From Liopterus haemorrhoidalis (Eukaryota > Arthropoda > Insecta > Coleoptera > Dytiscidae), in contig OZ020622.1 of the NCBI GenBank assembly GCA_963971575.1, forward strand, positions 10,578,279 to 10,642,278: a stretch of DNA of 64,000 nucleotides. Direction: 5' to 3'. A program made the position numbers and the translations under genes. Under the pieces are notes generated by a model. The model was given only the letters and a program-made list of their open reading frames with translations. It searched no databases and was not told where the DNA came from. Every line of letters begins with the position of its first letter. The stretch's first letter is position 1. Below are positions 11,735-21,833 of this stretch, one piece after another.

Positions 11735-11878
11735 CTAACACGGCCGTCCTGATCTTGCCGCGTCCTCTCGGCATCATCTACATTTAGCTGGAAAATAAAA
11801 CAACTTGCTGTTCTAACACAGCCATCCTGCTCCTGCCACGTCCTCGCGGCATCTTTTTAATAACTGCAAAATAAAACA
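11735..11878. repeat. two tandem units of about 75 bp
   Basis: Units starting CTAACACGGCCGTCCTG and CTAACACAGCCATCCTG both continue through TGCC-CGTCCTC-CGGCATC and end in GCAAAATAAAACA or GGAAAATAAAACA. They are GC-rich compared with their surroundings. Confidence 0.7.
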
Positions 11879-11907
11879 GAGGAAACTAAAACATAATGTT
11901 AATTTTG

Positions 11908-12330
11908 TCTCCTTGAGGTCCCTGCCCATTCAGAGTCAACAAGACAAACACGACCATTTTAGGTCCAACAACTCTTTGAGGTCCCTGACCATCCAGAGTC
12001 CCTCTGAACTCCTTGAGGTCCCTCACCATCCAGAGCCAAACAAAACTCCTTAAGGTCCCAGACCATCCAGAGTTCTTCTGGACTCCTTGAGGTCCCTGAC
12101 CATCCAGAGTCAACAAGACAAACACGACCATTTTAGGTCCAACAACTCCTTGAGGTCCCAGACCATCCAGAGTTCTTCTGAACTCCTTGAGGTACTTGAC
12201 CATCCAGAGCCAGACAAAACAAACACAACTCCTTGAGGTCCCTGACCATCCAGAGCCAAACAAAACAAACACAACTCTTTGAGGGCCCTGACCGTCCAGA
12301 GTTCCCCTAACCTCCCTGTAATAACATCAA
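11908..12330. repeat. composite minisatellite
   Basis: About nine copies of a 26-bp core (CTTGAGGTCCCTGACCATCC AGAG) are separated by variable spacers such as TCAACAAGACAAACACGACC or TTCTTCTG. The block containing ACGACCATTTTAGGTCCAAC occurs twice. The long minus-strand frames here are products of the repeat, not genes. Confidence 0.85.
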
Positions 12331-12466
12331 TTAAAACATACAAATCCAAGCACATATAAGCATTTATTAAAACGTCTATTTACAATCTGTCACATATATG
12401 TCATCACATATTTTGCTAACGTAACATATTACAAAGGACTTCCAAGAACTAGTCCTGATCCTAACA

Positions 12467-13466
12467 TATATAAAAGGCAACGGCCCTGTCTGTCTGCCTA
12501 TCTTTCTTTCCGTATGTGCACTTCTCACTCGAGAACTGCCAATTTTCATACGTTTCTTTCTTCTTCTATATGGAGCTTTATCATCTGGTCAGGTTTTCGG
12601 TTGTGTTTTATTAAAATCGGTTTAGTAATTCCAAAGTTATAATTTCTTCTGGATGTTTTCGCTTCCATAACTCTTTTTACTTCCCTGTTATTATCTATCC
12701 AATTTACATGACCATGCAACCGTCCTTCTTCAACGGTTTCCTCCACAGGTTTCATGCCAAATATTTATAAAATATTAATAAAATTAAGTTCTACTGCACA
12801 TGCGTACGGAGATACGGTTATCTATCTTGATTTAAAAATGAACCATTAATTATGTCAGAAATAAAGGCAACCAGTAAGTTTAAAGTTATTCAGTCAGACG
12901 TAAAGGTAAAGGTTGAAGGAATGTGTTAAAATTCATCTGCAATTGCGTCTGATGATAATAAATCGTTGGAAATTACTACGAACCGACTTATCCTTTACTA
13001 CAACACCAAATCAAAAAGGAGCTACAAATAATAACTCGACTGTGATATAAACTGGAGTTACGACTGTTAATATCAACGGTACAGATATGTATGTAATTAA
13101 TGTTATGCAAAATATATATTCTTTCCCACGATTATTGTTAATGAAACGTGGAAGCAATTATAAACAGTAATAAAAGTGACAATAACAAACAATATTAATT
13201 ACGTTTGACGCTATTGGTTGAGGACAGAGGGAGATGAAGGATATTGCAATAAGATGGCTGCCGTGGTTCTATTGTAATAGGTGAATATGAGGTCACTACC
13301 CGCTCTGTTATGTTACATATGCTAGGAGACGTGAATGTGAATATGCAGTCTGAACAAAACAGTTTATATAGACATAGAATTCATCAGAGACAGTTTCGCA
13401 GACTTTGTAAATAACAGAAATGTCTCAAACAGATGTAGGAAACTTTTTTTATTCCGCGGAATATGA
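12467..13466. other. no gene recognised
   Basis: It begins TATATAAAAGGCAACGGCCC followed by TGTCTGTCTGCC, which resembles the 5' region of some insect Helitrons, but no CTAG-ending hairpin end was found. The rest has no supported feature. Confidence 0.3.
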
Positions 13467-13852
13467 CAGGATTGTTTGATAAGTCAGTGACATCGAAACG
13501 GAAGATTTATTTATTTACCAAAATGCGAATTATTTTTCAACATAGTCTCCTTTTAGCTCGATACCTTTTGTCCAATGATATTTCAACTTTTTTAAGCCTT
13601 CCAAAAAGTACGATTTATCAAACGCAAATTCAGCGATGATCTCCTCATTCGATGCGAATCTTTTTCCAAGTATCAATTTCTTCATGTTTGGAATGAGAAG
13701 GAAGTTGCAAATCTGGAGAATAGGGTGAAGGAGGGAGCAGTCATGGCGCTATTCGACCAATTTGACCGTTGCAATTACGAAGGAATGAGCTGATGCATTG
13801 AAATGGTGGAACTTTATTCTCCACCAAATGGGACTTTTTCATCAATTCAAAT
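13467..13852 (-). pseudogene. mariner transposase C-terminal remnant
   Basis: Minus-strand frames give a degraded second catalytic block (NASAHSF), then HPILQICNFLLIPNMKK for the third, then KRFASNEEIIAEFAFDKSYF and LKYHWTKGIELKGDYVEK ending in a stop, the standard C-terminus of one mariner subfamily. All three catalytic aspartates are lost or mutated in what remains. The putative outer end is near 13467 (ACAGGATTGTTTGAT). A MITE interrupts it at the other side. Confidence 0.75.
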
Positions 13853-13856
13853 TTAA

Positions 13857-14098
13857 CCCTTTGGGTACATTTGACGACTGAGACTCGTCATCCGTATGTA
13901 TAGCCGAAGTTACAGTTGACGAGTCTGACTCGTCATTCGAACTTAACAATTTATACGAGGTTATTATCATGTACAGTAGTCGCTCGCACTGTGTCGCATG
14001 AAACTGCTCGCATAGTGTCGCTCCTCACCACTCCCCTCCACATCCCTCCTCACATTTCTTATTGTTGAGTTGGATCAAATAAATCGGTACTCAAAGGG
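13857..14098. mobile_element. piggyBac-like MITE with TTAA duplication
   Basis: The ends CCCTTTGGGTAC (13857) and GTACTCAAAGGG (to 14098) are inverted and directly flanked by TTAA at 13853-13856 and 14099-14102. TTAA targets and CCCTTT ends are hallmarks of piggyBac elements. The 242-bp interior repeats GAGTCTGACTCGTCAT-type words and codes for nothing. Confidence 0.8.
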
Positions 14099-14102
14099 TT
14101 AA

Positions 14103-14420
14103 CAAGGACGTGGTTGTTACCACAGCTTGTATGGAACATGATAATGTTGTTTGTAGTCGTCCCTTACGATGAAGTTTTGAAATCTTATAGGAATTCCCTC
14201 CTTTTGCTAACATGGTTGCTTCTAGACAAGTCTGCAATGTTAGAAAAACATTAGCAAGGGTTTGTATGTTCAATGCATTTGTACGAATTCAATCAGTTCG
14301 TCGATTGTATTCGGTGAAGCTGTTGTTGTAAGGATTGTATAGAATCGAAGAAGCCAAAATCCAATAAATTAAAATCTGGACAATTTGGCGGTTTTCATAT
14401 GTCGACTTGGAACTTCAAGT
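14103..14420 (-). pseudogene. Tc1/mariner-like transposase C-terminal fragment
   Basis: On the minus strand, PPNCPDFNLLDFGFFDSIQS matches the third catalytic block (N-S-P-D-x-N-x-L-D-L-G-F-F) of a DDE family related to Tc1/mariner. It is followed by IDELI-like remains, VFLTLQTCLEATMLAKGGN, then SYKISKLHRKGRL and SCSI. Several frame changes separate the blocks. The nearby MITE lies exactly between this fragment and the mariner remnant at 13467, so two different transposon remnants meet here. Confidence 0.6.
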
Positions 14421-15071
14421 CGTCATTTTGTTAGAACAGCGGGTGTCACTTTAATTTGTCTAAAATACGCGTTTTTTTCGATGAATTACTTTTGACATAT
14501 GCAAAACAATTTGCGTGCCAATTGTTTATTAGTTGCCTAGAAACTACTTATTTAGAAATAAAAACCAAAAAGATAATATTTCTTTTGTTAATCGCACATT
14601 TTTACCGACCGCCAACATATAAAATATACAATACTTTACAAATATTTTACAAATATTTTACAATACCTCCCGTATTGTGATCATACCGATTTTGACACTT
14701 CGATGGATCTCCACGAATTGAGGTCCCTATATAACGTTTTGACTATTTTTAGCATGATGTCTGTCGGTCCGTATACACGTGCAGAGCAAATCCGGCTAAA
14801 AGGATTTTTATGAAACTTCAAAAGTTTATTCACTTTTGGTAAAAATCGGTTAACTAGAAATCGGAGTTTACTTGTGTCGGTTTTAAGATTTTTGCGAATA
14901 TTTCACAACAGAGAAATATTTTGAAAACATTTATTTAACTAAAGTTGCTCTAAAAGCAATAACCAAAAACTTTTATTTGAGACATTTTTTGATAAAGCAG
15001 GTATAAATTAAACAAGTAATTTGTGATGGCGGTTGGTCCTGTGGCGGCCACAGCTGATTTTTTAAAAAGTA
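14421..15071. other. no gene recognised
   Basis: AT-rich DNA; short direct repeat of ACAAATATTTTA at 14638-14662. No supported gene. Confidence 0.35.
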
Positions 15072-15129
15072 ATGTATAGTATACATTCAGATCAATTCTG
15101 TAAAAAGTTACTGTGTAATAACGTTACTA
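15072..15129 (+). repeat. left end of an interrupted inverted-repeat element
   Basis: TATAGTATACATTCAGATCA and ATTCTGTAA here match, inverted, the sequence at about 18966-18994 on the far side of the LINE. Together they suggest a small DNA element split by the LINE insertion. Confidence 0.55.
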
Positions 15130-15171
15130 ATAATAATAATCCTTCGTCGATTTCGACTATAGGAGTCACAA

Positions 15172-15176
15172 TAAAT

Positions 15177-15210
<34 letters not shown>

Positions 15211-15231
15211 ATATATATATACATATATACA
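15172..15231. repeat. TA-rich microsatellite in LINE 3' UTR
   Basis: Runs of TA broken by CATA. The small open frames over it are artefacts of the repeat. Confidence 0.85.
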
Positions 15232-15251
15232 TTTTTATTCTTCTCTTTATT

Positions 15252-18200
15252 TTATAGAGTGTTACGTCTTTCATGTGCTCTAAGGTGACTAAAGAGACCT
15301 ATTTTGGCCGTAAAACGTCTGTCACAGATAGGGCATGTTAGCACGGCCGTGCTGTTGTTGTCGGATGTTTTCTGTTTCCTCGCTATTGCTTTGGCTCGTA
15401 CGGCTTGCTGTCTTTGGATTTCATACATGGATAATGCCTCCCGTGTAGTTCTTCTCCATATATTCCGGTTTTTGGCCAACTCTTCCCATTTATGGCAGCT
15501 TAAGTTTGTATTTTTAAGTGTCTGTAGTATCACGTCTTTGTATCTTTTCCTCGGGGCTCCTACATTACGAACGCCAGTTTGCAGTTCAGAGTAAAGTATC
15601 TGCTTCGGTAGGCGTTCTCCTGGCATACGTATTACGTGTCCGACCCACCTAAGTTGGTTTTTCATGAGCAAACACTCTATACTGGTGGAGTTGGCCCTAT
15701 TGAGAACAGATATATTGTCGACGTGATCCTGCCATTTTATTTTCAATATTGTTCTTAGGCATCGTTGGTGAAATCTATCCAAAGTGCGATAGTGTCGGCG
15801 GTACGGGGTCCATGTTTCTGACGCGTACAATAGGGTTGGTAGCACTACAGCTTTATAGACAGCAAGTTTCGTATCGAGTCTGAGGTCGTGGTTTAGCCAT
15901 ACTCTTTTTCTAAGACTTCCAAATGACTTAGCAGCAGCTGATAGTCGATTATTTATTTCTGCATCGAGGCTACCATCACAGCAAATGATGCTTCCAAGGT
16001 ATTTAAAAGCGTTTGTTTCTTTTAGAGCTTTATCGTCAATAAAAAAGTTAGAAATTGTATTAATTATGTTTGGAGCTCTTACCATAAATTCAGTTTTCGT
16101 TCTACTTATTTGCAGACCAAAACGCTTGCTTGTTTCAGATAGTCTTGAAATTGCCTCTTGTAAGTCATTTGGATCACTTGATAACAGTGCACAATCGTCC
16201 GCATAGAGCGCATGCTGTATTGTAGAGTATTGCAACTTAGAGGTGGCTTTGAATCTTGATAATTTATGTAGTCCTCCGTCAACTCTATAACGAATGTAAA
16301 CACCACCCAAGTAGTCACAGTAGGCAACATCTAATACTGCTGCAAGGAATATGTTGAACAGTGTAGGTGCAAGAACACATCCTTGTCTGGTGCCAATAGT
16401 TACTGGGAATGAATTCGACTGAGTTCCGTTTAAAGAGACTTTTGCTTCTGTTTTGTCGTGCAAATTACGAATGAGCTGTAGAAGTTTAGGAGAACATCCG
16501 AATTTTTGTAGTATTATCCAGAGTAATGGACGTGGAACTGTGTCAAATGCTTTGCTGAAATCGACGAAACAGATATATAAGTCCCTATTTTGCTCGATGC
16601 ATTTTTCCTGCAGTTGTCGGATGACAAATATCATATCGTTGCACCCTCTGTTTCTCCTAAAACCAGATTGTGGTTCTGGATTATGAGCTTCCGATATCGA
16701 ACTGAGCCTGTTATTAAGTATCTTTGCGAGCACTTTCCCCGTAGTTGATAGAAGAGAGATACCACGGTAGCTGTTACAACAGTGTCTGTTTCCTTTGTGT
16801 TTGTATATTGGAATTATTAATGCATTCTTGAAATCCTGTGGAATATCACCAGTTTCCCAAATTTGAATTATAATATCTGTGACTTTTGAAATAAGTAAAT
16901 TTCCGCCATATTTAAGAAGTTCTGTAGGTAAGCCGTCAGCCCCTGGCGACTTTCCATTGCTCAAGCGATTTATAGCATCATTAACTTCTTCAAAAGTTGG
17001 CTTTTCATCAAGATAATGCAGTATTGGGTACTGGGGAAGTACATTAGCTACGGAGATATCATACACGTTGTCAGCATTAAGTAACTCAGAAAAATGTTCT
17101 CGCCATCTTGAAAGTATATCCTGAGTGTTGTGGCAGGTACCAGAATTGTCCTTATTATGTAGAGGCACAATTAAACGTTGTTGTGGACCATAAACTTGTT
17201 TTAAGGCTTGATAAAAGCTTTTCAAGTCATGAGTATCAGCATAACTTTGAATCTCTTCTGCTTTATCTTTCCACCATTTATTTTTAATTTCTCTGATTTT
17301 ACTTTGTAGCTGTTTCCTCTCTAGTAGTAATCGAGTCTTGTTGGCACTGTTCATATTGTTAATATATGTTATCTCAGCGCTTCTTCTCCGTTCAATGAAA
17401 TCCTGGATCTCTTTGTCATTTTCATCGAACCAATCTTGATGTTTTCTCTTGTAGGTGCCAAGAGAGGTTTTAGCAGCATCAAAAATTAGAGATGACAAGT
17501 CTGACCAGTGTTCATTGCTACTGAGTTGATTTGAGGACATACTACTGGAAAAACTTTTTTCAATAGTGGCTTCTAAGTGTGCTCGAGAGTCTGGATCACG
17601 TAGTTTGGCGATATTCAGGGTTGGTAGGACCTTGTTTGTTGGTCTTCTCTCTGGCTTTTTAAATTCTAATTTAAGTCTAGCTCGTACAAGTCGATGGTCG
17701 GTGTCACATATTGCTCCTCTCATAACACGTGTGATGAGGACATCTTTCACATCAGTTGTCCTTGTTATTATATAATCTAACAGGTGCCAGTGTTTAGATC
17801 TAGGATGCATCCAGGTATTTTTGTATTTGTCCGGTAACTGAAAGATCGTATTAGTTAAGGTCAGATTGAAGTTCTGACAGAGAGTAAGTAATAGCAGGCC
17901 ATTACTGTTAAGTTTTCCAGTACCGTGGATTCCTAGAATTTTAGGCCAGTTTGAGGCGTCCTTTCCAACTCTGGCATTAAAGTCACCCATTAATATTAGT
18001 CTGTCATTTTTCGGAATGCGATTGAGTACATCACTAAGATCAGCATAGAACTGTTCTTTAATAAGGTAGTCATTCGTCATAGTTGGAGCATACACACTTA
18101 CTATGGACATATATTTCTTGTCTTTAAGTTCCATTCGTGCTGTTATTATCCTGTCATTTATCCCTTGAGGCATTTTGTTCAGCAAAGGAATAAGTTTGGT

Positions 18201-18443
18201 TCGAATGGCGAACCCAACGCCTGACTGCCTCTTCTCATGTTGCTTGAGACCAGACCAGAAAAAGGTATACCCACTAGCCACTTCAACGATCTCGCCAGTT
18301 TCGGCTAACCTTGTTTCACTAAGCGCTGCTATGTCGATGTTATAAGTATGCAGTTCTTTTGCAACAAGAGCAGTTCTTCTTTCTGGCCTGTTAGAGTTTA
18401 CTCTATCCAGTAGGGTTCGTACGTTCCAGGTTGCAAAATTCAT
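15252..18443 (-). CDS. LINE ORF2: APE endonuclease, reverse transcriptase, C2H2 tail
   Basis: A 1063-residue uninterrupted protein that would nick chromosomal DNA and reverse-transcribe the element RNA at the nick. Residues 1-260 are an APE-type endonuclease: TWNVRTL near the start, SETR at 42-45, YAPT, GDFNAR at 153-158, TDH at 248-250. The RT spans about 480-780: SYRGISLLS, FVDFSKAFDT (motif A, about 626), RQGCVLAPTLFN (motif B, about 686), YADD (747-750) and YLGSI (about 815). The thumb/tail carries YASETW and LRWVGHVIRM. The C-terminus has a C2H2 finger, C1037-x2-C1040-x12-H1053-x3-H1057. All catalytic motifs are intact, so this copy may be active. The sequence type is widespread in arthropods and often annotated as craniofacial development protein 2-like; I have not fixed the clade. 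Confidence 0.93.
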   Translation of the reverse strand: MNFATWNVRTLLDRVNSNRPERRTALVAKELHTYNIDIAALSETRLAETGEIVEVASGYTFFWSGLKQHEKRQSGVGFAIRTKLIPLLNKMPQGINDRIITARMELKDKKYMSIVSVYAPTMTNDYLIKEQFYADLSDVLNRIPKNDRLILMGDFNARVGKDASNWPKILGIHGTGKLNSNGLLLLTLCQNFNLTLTNTIFQLPDKYKNTWMHPRSKHWHLLDYIITRTTDVKDVLITRVMRGAICDTDHRLVRARLKLEFKKPERRPTNKVLPTLNIAKLRDPDSRAHLEATIEKSFSSSMSSNQLSSNEHWSDLSSLIFDAAKTSLGTYKRKHQDWFDENDKEIQDFIERRRSAEITYINNMNSANKTRLLLERKQLQSKIREIKNKWWKDKAEEIQSYADTHDLKSFYQALKQVYGPQQRLIVPLHNKDNSGTCHNTQDILSRWREHFSELLNADNVYDISVANVLPQYPILHYLDEKPTFEEVNDAINRLSNGKSPGADGLPTELLKYGGNLLISKVTDIIIQIWETGDIPQDFKNALIIPIYKHKGNRHCCNSYRGISLLSTTGKVLAKILNNRLSSISEAHNPEPQSGFRRNRGCNDMIFVIRQLQEKCIEQNRDLYICFVDFSKAFDTVPRPLLWIILQKFGCSPKLLQLIRNLHDKTEAKVSLNGTQSNSFPVTIGTRQGCVLAPTLFNIFLAAVLDVAYCDYLGGVYIRYRVDGGLHKLSRFKATSKLQYSTIQHALYADDCALLSSDPNDLQEAISRLSETSKRFGLQISRTKTEFMVRAPNIINTISNFFIDDKALKETNAFKYLGSIICCDGSLDAEINNRLSAAAKSFGSLRKRVWLNHDLRLDTKLAVYKAVVLPTLLYASETWTPYRRHYRTLDRFHQRCLRTILKIKWQDHVDNISVLNRANSTSIECLLMKNQLRWVGHVIRMPGERLPKQILYSELQTGVRNVGAPRKRYKDVILQTLKNTNLSCHKWEELAKNRNIWRRTTREALSMYEIQRQQAVRAKAIARKQKTSDNNSTAVLTCPICDRRFTAKIGLFSHLRAHERRNTL

Positions 18444-18498
18444 TGGTATATATGATTTTGTGTTTCGACCACATTTTCAATGCTTGGGTAGGACGTGG

Positions 18499-18738
18499 CT
18501 ATCCTACTCCAAAATAAGTAGGGATGAGCGATGTTTGAGGCACCTTTTCTAGCCTCCTCCTCGGAGTGAGGAAAGCAGCGCTGTCCCTAAATAGGGCTGC
18601 TTTGTCACCGCAGGTGCTGCCGAATTCGACTAACATCCCCTTCTTTAGTCGAGAAGCGACCACTCTCCCACGGTCGCCTATGTGCAGGTTGCAGCTAGGA
18701 CAGTCTGATAGCATTGCAGCTGTCCCACCACCACGCAC
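18499..18738 (-). CDS. small upstream ORF in the LINE leader
   Basis: A 79-residue open frame (starts MRGGGTAAML, has CPSCNLHIGDRGR and FRDSAAFLTPRRRLEK) sits between the 5' end and the main ORF, ending 56 bases before its start. I recall similar peptides upstream of related insect LINEs, which suggests conservation, but a protein function is unproven; it may be leader RNA read by chance. CPSC could be half of a zinc knuckle. Confidence 0.4.
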   Translation of the reverse strand: MRGGGTAAMLSDCPSCNLHIGDRGRVVASRLKKGMLVEFGSTCGDKAALFRDSAAFLTPRRRLEKVPQTSLIPTYFGVG

Positions 18739-18843
18739 CCATCGCCATAGGACTTGTTAAACGAAGATGAAGAAAATGAATGAATGAATATATTGTGACT
18801 GTTTATGCAATGAAATATTTTAGTGCCAGAAGAGTTGCACAAC

Positions 18844-19000
18844 AATAACGTTACTACAACATAAAATATTATAAAAAGTATAATGCCTTTCATTCATGAT
18901 AGTAACTGACCTTGCTCATAGTGACGAATTTAGTTACAATTATCATAGTAACAGAGTTACAGAATTGGTCTGATTGTATACCATATTTTCGGACGGAGGG
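18844..19000 (-). repeat. right end of the interrupted inverted-repeat element
   Basis: TTACAGAATTGGTCTGATTG TATACCATA (18966-18994) is the inverse of the left end at 15072-15110. The first 13 bases are the LINE target duplication. CGGACGGAGGGAGTATG follows. Confidence 0.5.
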
Positions 19001-20080
19001 AGTATGAATGAATCCATTTCAGAAAATTCCTGAAATTTAGAGCTAACACTTCCAAATTTTACAAAGTGTAGAAGGCAAACAATGTAGGAAACGAATTATA
19101 ATTCTTTAGCATTGTTACAAAAATAATTATATTTTATTTTGTTTCTCCAATAGTATAAAATGAGCAGTAGATAAGTATTATTTTGACACCTATCGTAGTA
19201 AACGACTGTCAGCGAACCTTATTTTATAAAACTCCATTATTATTTTTTAAATTTAGCTGCGGGTACCTCAAAAAGGATACGCGATAACCAGGTTGGCGGT
19301 ACCTGCTCTACTGTATCGGTGTTTTCACCATCATCTACTAAAAAATACTGTGTCAATTTAATCGTAATCGTAGCTCTGCTAATATCGGAGTTATCTATGT
19401 TGCCGAGTTAACACGATTTGTATATCTCGACGACACAAGCCCATGTTCTCCTCTAGTTATTTCTAGCTCTATTATTTGAATGTAACATTGATAAATCTAT
19501 AGCGGCAGTCCATATATGATATGAGAGGGATACGTGCGCGAACATATGCTCACATTTGTTCATAAAATTCGCCTGGAGGCTCTTATGCAATTGTACTCAG
19601 AGTGACAGGATATGTTTGCAAAAAAATTAACTGTTTAAATACATACTGTACATACATAAAATACATAGTTGTGATATATTTACACATTTGTTAGTATTAA
19701 TCATTTCTATAATTGGCGAGTGACATGTATAAGTCACAATAAAAAGTTATTGCGTTTTATTCTGCAAAAAAACAAGAATAAATATCGTGATCAGTCGTCT
19801 CGGAATCATTTTTCAAGGCGTTCCGAAATAAATCATTTATATAATAATATCTTAAGGATGGTAATTGGATAAACTATGTTGGATAAATTTTTCAATAAAC
19901 AGGAATTATTAAATAATCCCTTGAAAACGGAGAAAAATCGAAAAGGTCGTAATGTACCTTAACAAATCTATTTGAAATGAAAAGAAAAACTTAATCGTAG
20001 CTAGGGATGTTCCGATACTACTGATATTTTTCATTCAATATCGGGATTTTAGTATCGATATTAATCTTCAAATACTTTAC
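19001..20080. other. no gene recognised
   Basis: Contains, from about 20005, GGGATGTTCCGATAC and repeated ATCGATATT words like those at 25428-25509. This is typical of a hAT-like MITE end, but I could not pair the termini. Confidence 0.35.
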
Positions 20081-20414
20081 TATAGTTCGTTCAAAGGTGA
20101 GTATGCAGTACAGGACATATGGAGTAGTTCTTTTTCATACTCTCTAATGGGTTTATACAATGACACTATCCTTTTCTTGCTTGTCGACGTTGCCAGCTCC
20201 AAAACGCGCTGATCTGTGAAGACTCAGTATTCTACAAATGGCCATTTGTTTTTGTTAAGCGTTATTTTGAGTTTTATAAGAGTTGATTTTTGTAAATCAT
20301 ACGAGTTTTTCATATTATTATAATTGACACATTTGACACTTTTACAACATTTGGCAACACCGCTCCCATTTGCCATAAGAGCAATACTGCATTCTCACCT
20401 TTGAACGGACTATA
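20081..20414. mobile_element. MITE with 29-bp inverted repeats
   Basis: TATAGTTCGTTCAAAGGTGA GTATGCAGT at 20081-20109 and its near-complement at 20386-20414. Possible 4-bp duplication TTAC (20077-20080 and 20415-20418). Interior is noncoding. Confidence 0.75.
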
Positions 20415-20514
20415 TTACCAGTACATTTTACACAGTATCGTATCGAAACGATTTTTTGGAAGAGTGGAGTGTTTAATTATATTTTAAACAATCACTCAGA
20501 TCTATAGGCACCAT

Positions 20515-20620
20515 TGCCTTGCCATTTTTTAATACCAACCTGACATACAATTTCAAAGGTGCAAACTACTGAAATCAAAATTTTCTCTTAGTTTATTTTT
20601 ACAAAAGTGAACAGCATATA
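20515..20620 (+). repeat. right half of a MITE related to 25526-25818
   Basis: ATTTTTTAATACCAACCTGACATACA then TTTCAAAGGTGCAAAC and ACAAAAGTGAACAGC match 25712-25818 in the same orientation. Its left end is missing. Confidence 0.65.
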
Positions 20621-21176
20621 CAGCATATTCCAAACGTTTAGGCGGCACTAGATCTTGAAATCTACTAATTTTTATCTATTAATTCGGACTTTTGGTCATT
20701 TTGTTTAAGCTTTGTAAATCATACTCACATTGCAAATTCTATATTAAATTGATTGTCATTATAAAATGTCCTTTTCATTGCATTTATTTTTTTGTCATTC
20801 TTAATAAAAATTCCCCATTTATTTATTTATTTTGTCTTCAAAATATATAAGTATTAAAATTTTTAATAAATGTCATTCGTTTCCATAGTTTCACTCACAG
20901 AACAGTTTCACTGTTGGAATTTTAAATTTTCACATACCAACCTGAATAATCAAATAACCCAAGCAAGGTCCGGTCTCGTGATTCGTGAAAGAACGAAATT
21001 CCCATTTAGTTCAATTAACAGAGATATGTGCGCGCACGAATAGCTTAAGTAAGATTGTCCTCGCAATTATTTAAAAAAATAGATATTCCGTCTAAAAAAA
21101 TATTATAACAGCAATAGAAGCGATATAGTGAATACGTCTCCACTAAAATAACAATAAAACGTGCAAGTGAATCATT

Positions 21177-21833
21177 ATGGTGTTAACACAATCGCAAAAA
21201 CAAGACATCAAAAGTGTTCTTCTAGAAATTAGCAATGGCGACGATTGGACACGTAACTTACTGGATAAATTATCTAAAGTAATTAGGCAAGAGTTCAAAA
21301 CCAGATTCGAACAACAAGAGAAAGCCATTAATAAATTAGAAGAACAGCTAAATGATGAAAGAAAGAAAAACGCCATAATGGAAAAGAAACTGGATAACCT
21401 AGAGCAATATGGCCGTCGCAAGAACTTGCGAATCTTCGGAATTGAGGAAAAGCGGAACGAAAACTCAGAAAAACTGGTTTTAGATTTATTCCAAAGTAAG
21501 TTAAACGTAACTATTTCGCCAGAAATGATACAGCGCAGTCATCGAGTCGGCATCCCCAAAAACAATTCTACCCGAGCAATAATTGTTAGATTCCAGTCAT
21601 ACAAACAAAAACAGCTGGTTTTTAAACATAAAAAAGAACTGAAAGCTACTGGAATTACAATTAAAGAAGATCTAACGTCTTACAGGCAGGAAGTGTTAAG
21701 GGAAGCATACACGAAGATAGATAAAAGAAAAATATGGACAGCAGATGGTAATATCTTGACATATTTAAATAATAAAATACAAATAATAAGAAACAAAGAA
21801 GATATTGAAGAGATCCTAAACCAACATCAATAA
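21177..21833 (+). CDS. LINE ORF1 RNA-binding protein
   Basis: A 218-residue protein expected to coat the element RNA. The N-terminus is helical and charged; residues about 43-78 form a coiled coil (FEQQEKAINKLEEQLNDERK). It is followed by an RRM-like core: RRKNLRIFGIEE (strand with RNP-like motif), IQRSHRVG at about 118-125 and RAIIVRFQSYKQKQLVF, then a C-terminal domain with ITIKEDLTSYRQEV. This layout is that of L1/CR1-type ORF1 proteins. No CCHC knuckles are present. It is separated by 229 bases from ORF2, so ORF2 would need reinitiation or an equivalent. The frame is intact. Confidence 0.85.
   Translation: MVLTQSQKQDIKSVLLEISNGDDWTRNLLDKLSKVIRQEFKTRFEQQEKAINKLEEQLNDERKKNAIMEKKLDNLEQYGRRKNLRIFGIEEKRNENSEKLVLDLFQSKLNVTISPEMIQRSHRVGIPKNNSTRAIIVRFQSYKQKQLVFKHKKELKATGITIKEDLTSYRQEVLREAYTKIDKRKIWTADGNILTYLNNKIQIIRNKEDIEEILNQHQ

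Larger units (their letters stand above)
11598..12466. mobile_element. TRIM-like unit with terminal direct repeats
   Basis: Two direct repeats of about 145 bp (11598-11740 and 12318-12466) share ATCAATTAAAACA near the start, CTATTTACAATCTGTCACA in the middle and CAAGAACTAGTCCTGATCCT at the end. They enclose about 577 bp of tandem-repeat DNA with no coding sequence. The arrangement resembles a terminal-repeat retrotransposon in miniature or one unit of a larger tandem array. I see no clear primer-binding site or polypurine tract, so the class is uncertain. Confidence 0.5.
15130..18843 (-). mobile_element. LINE with intact ORF and 13-bp target duplication
   Basis: The insertion is bounded by AATAACGTTACTA at 15117-15129 and again at 18844-18856, a direct target-site duplication. 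Read on the minus strand it has a 5' leader of about 400 bp, a single long ORF, a short 3' UTR with TA/CATA runs and a (TTA)n-type tail next to the duplication. It looks full-length or nearly so and is probably young. It interrupts an older inverted-repeat element. Confidence 0.85.

Noticed and set aside
11886..12355. Minus-strand frames of 128 and 81 codons with repeated SGWSGTSRS-like blocks
   Set aside because: Products of the minisatellite; periodic, no homology expected, and overlapping frames are equally open.
11598..12466. LTR retrotransposon
   Set aside because: Although direct repeats exist, no gag, protease, RT, integrase, primer-binding site or TG...CA ends are visible.
12467..12520. 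Possible Helitron 5' end (TATATAAAAGGCAACG)
   Set aside because: No hairpin plus CTRR 3' end or Rep/helicase sequence was found in the window.
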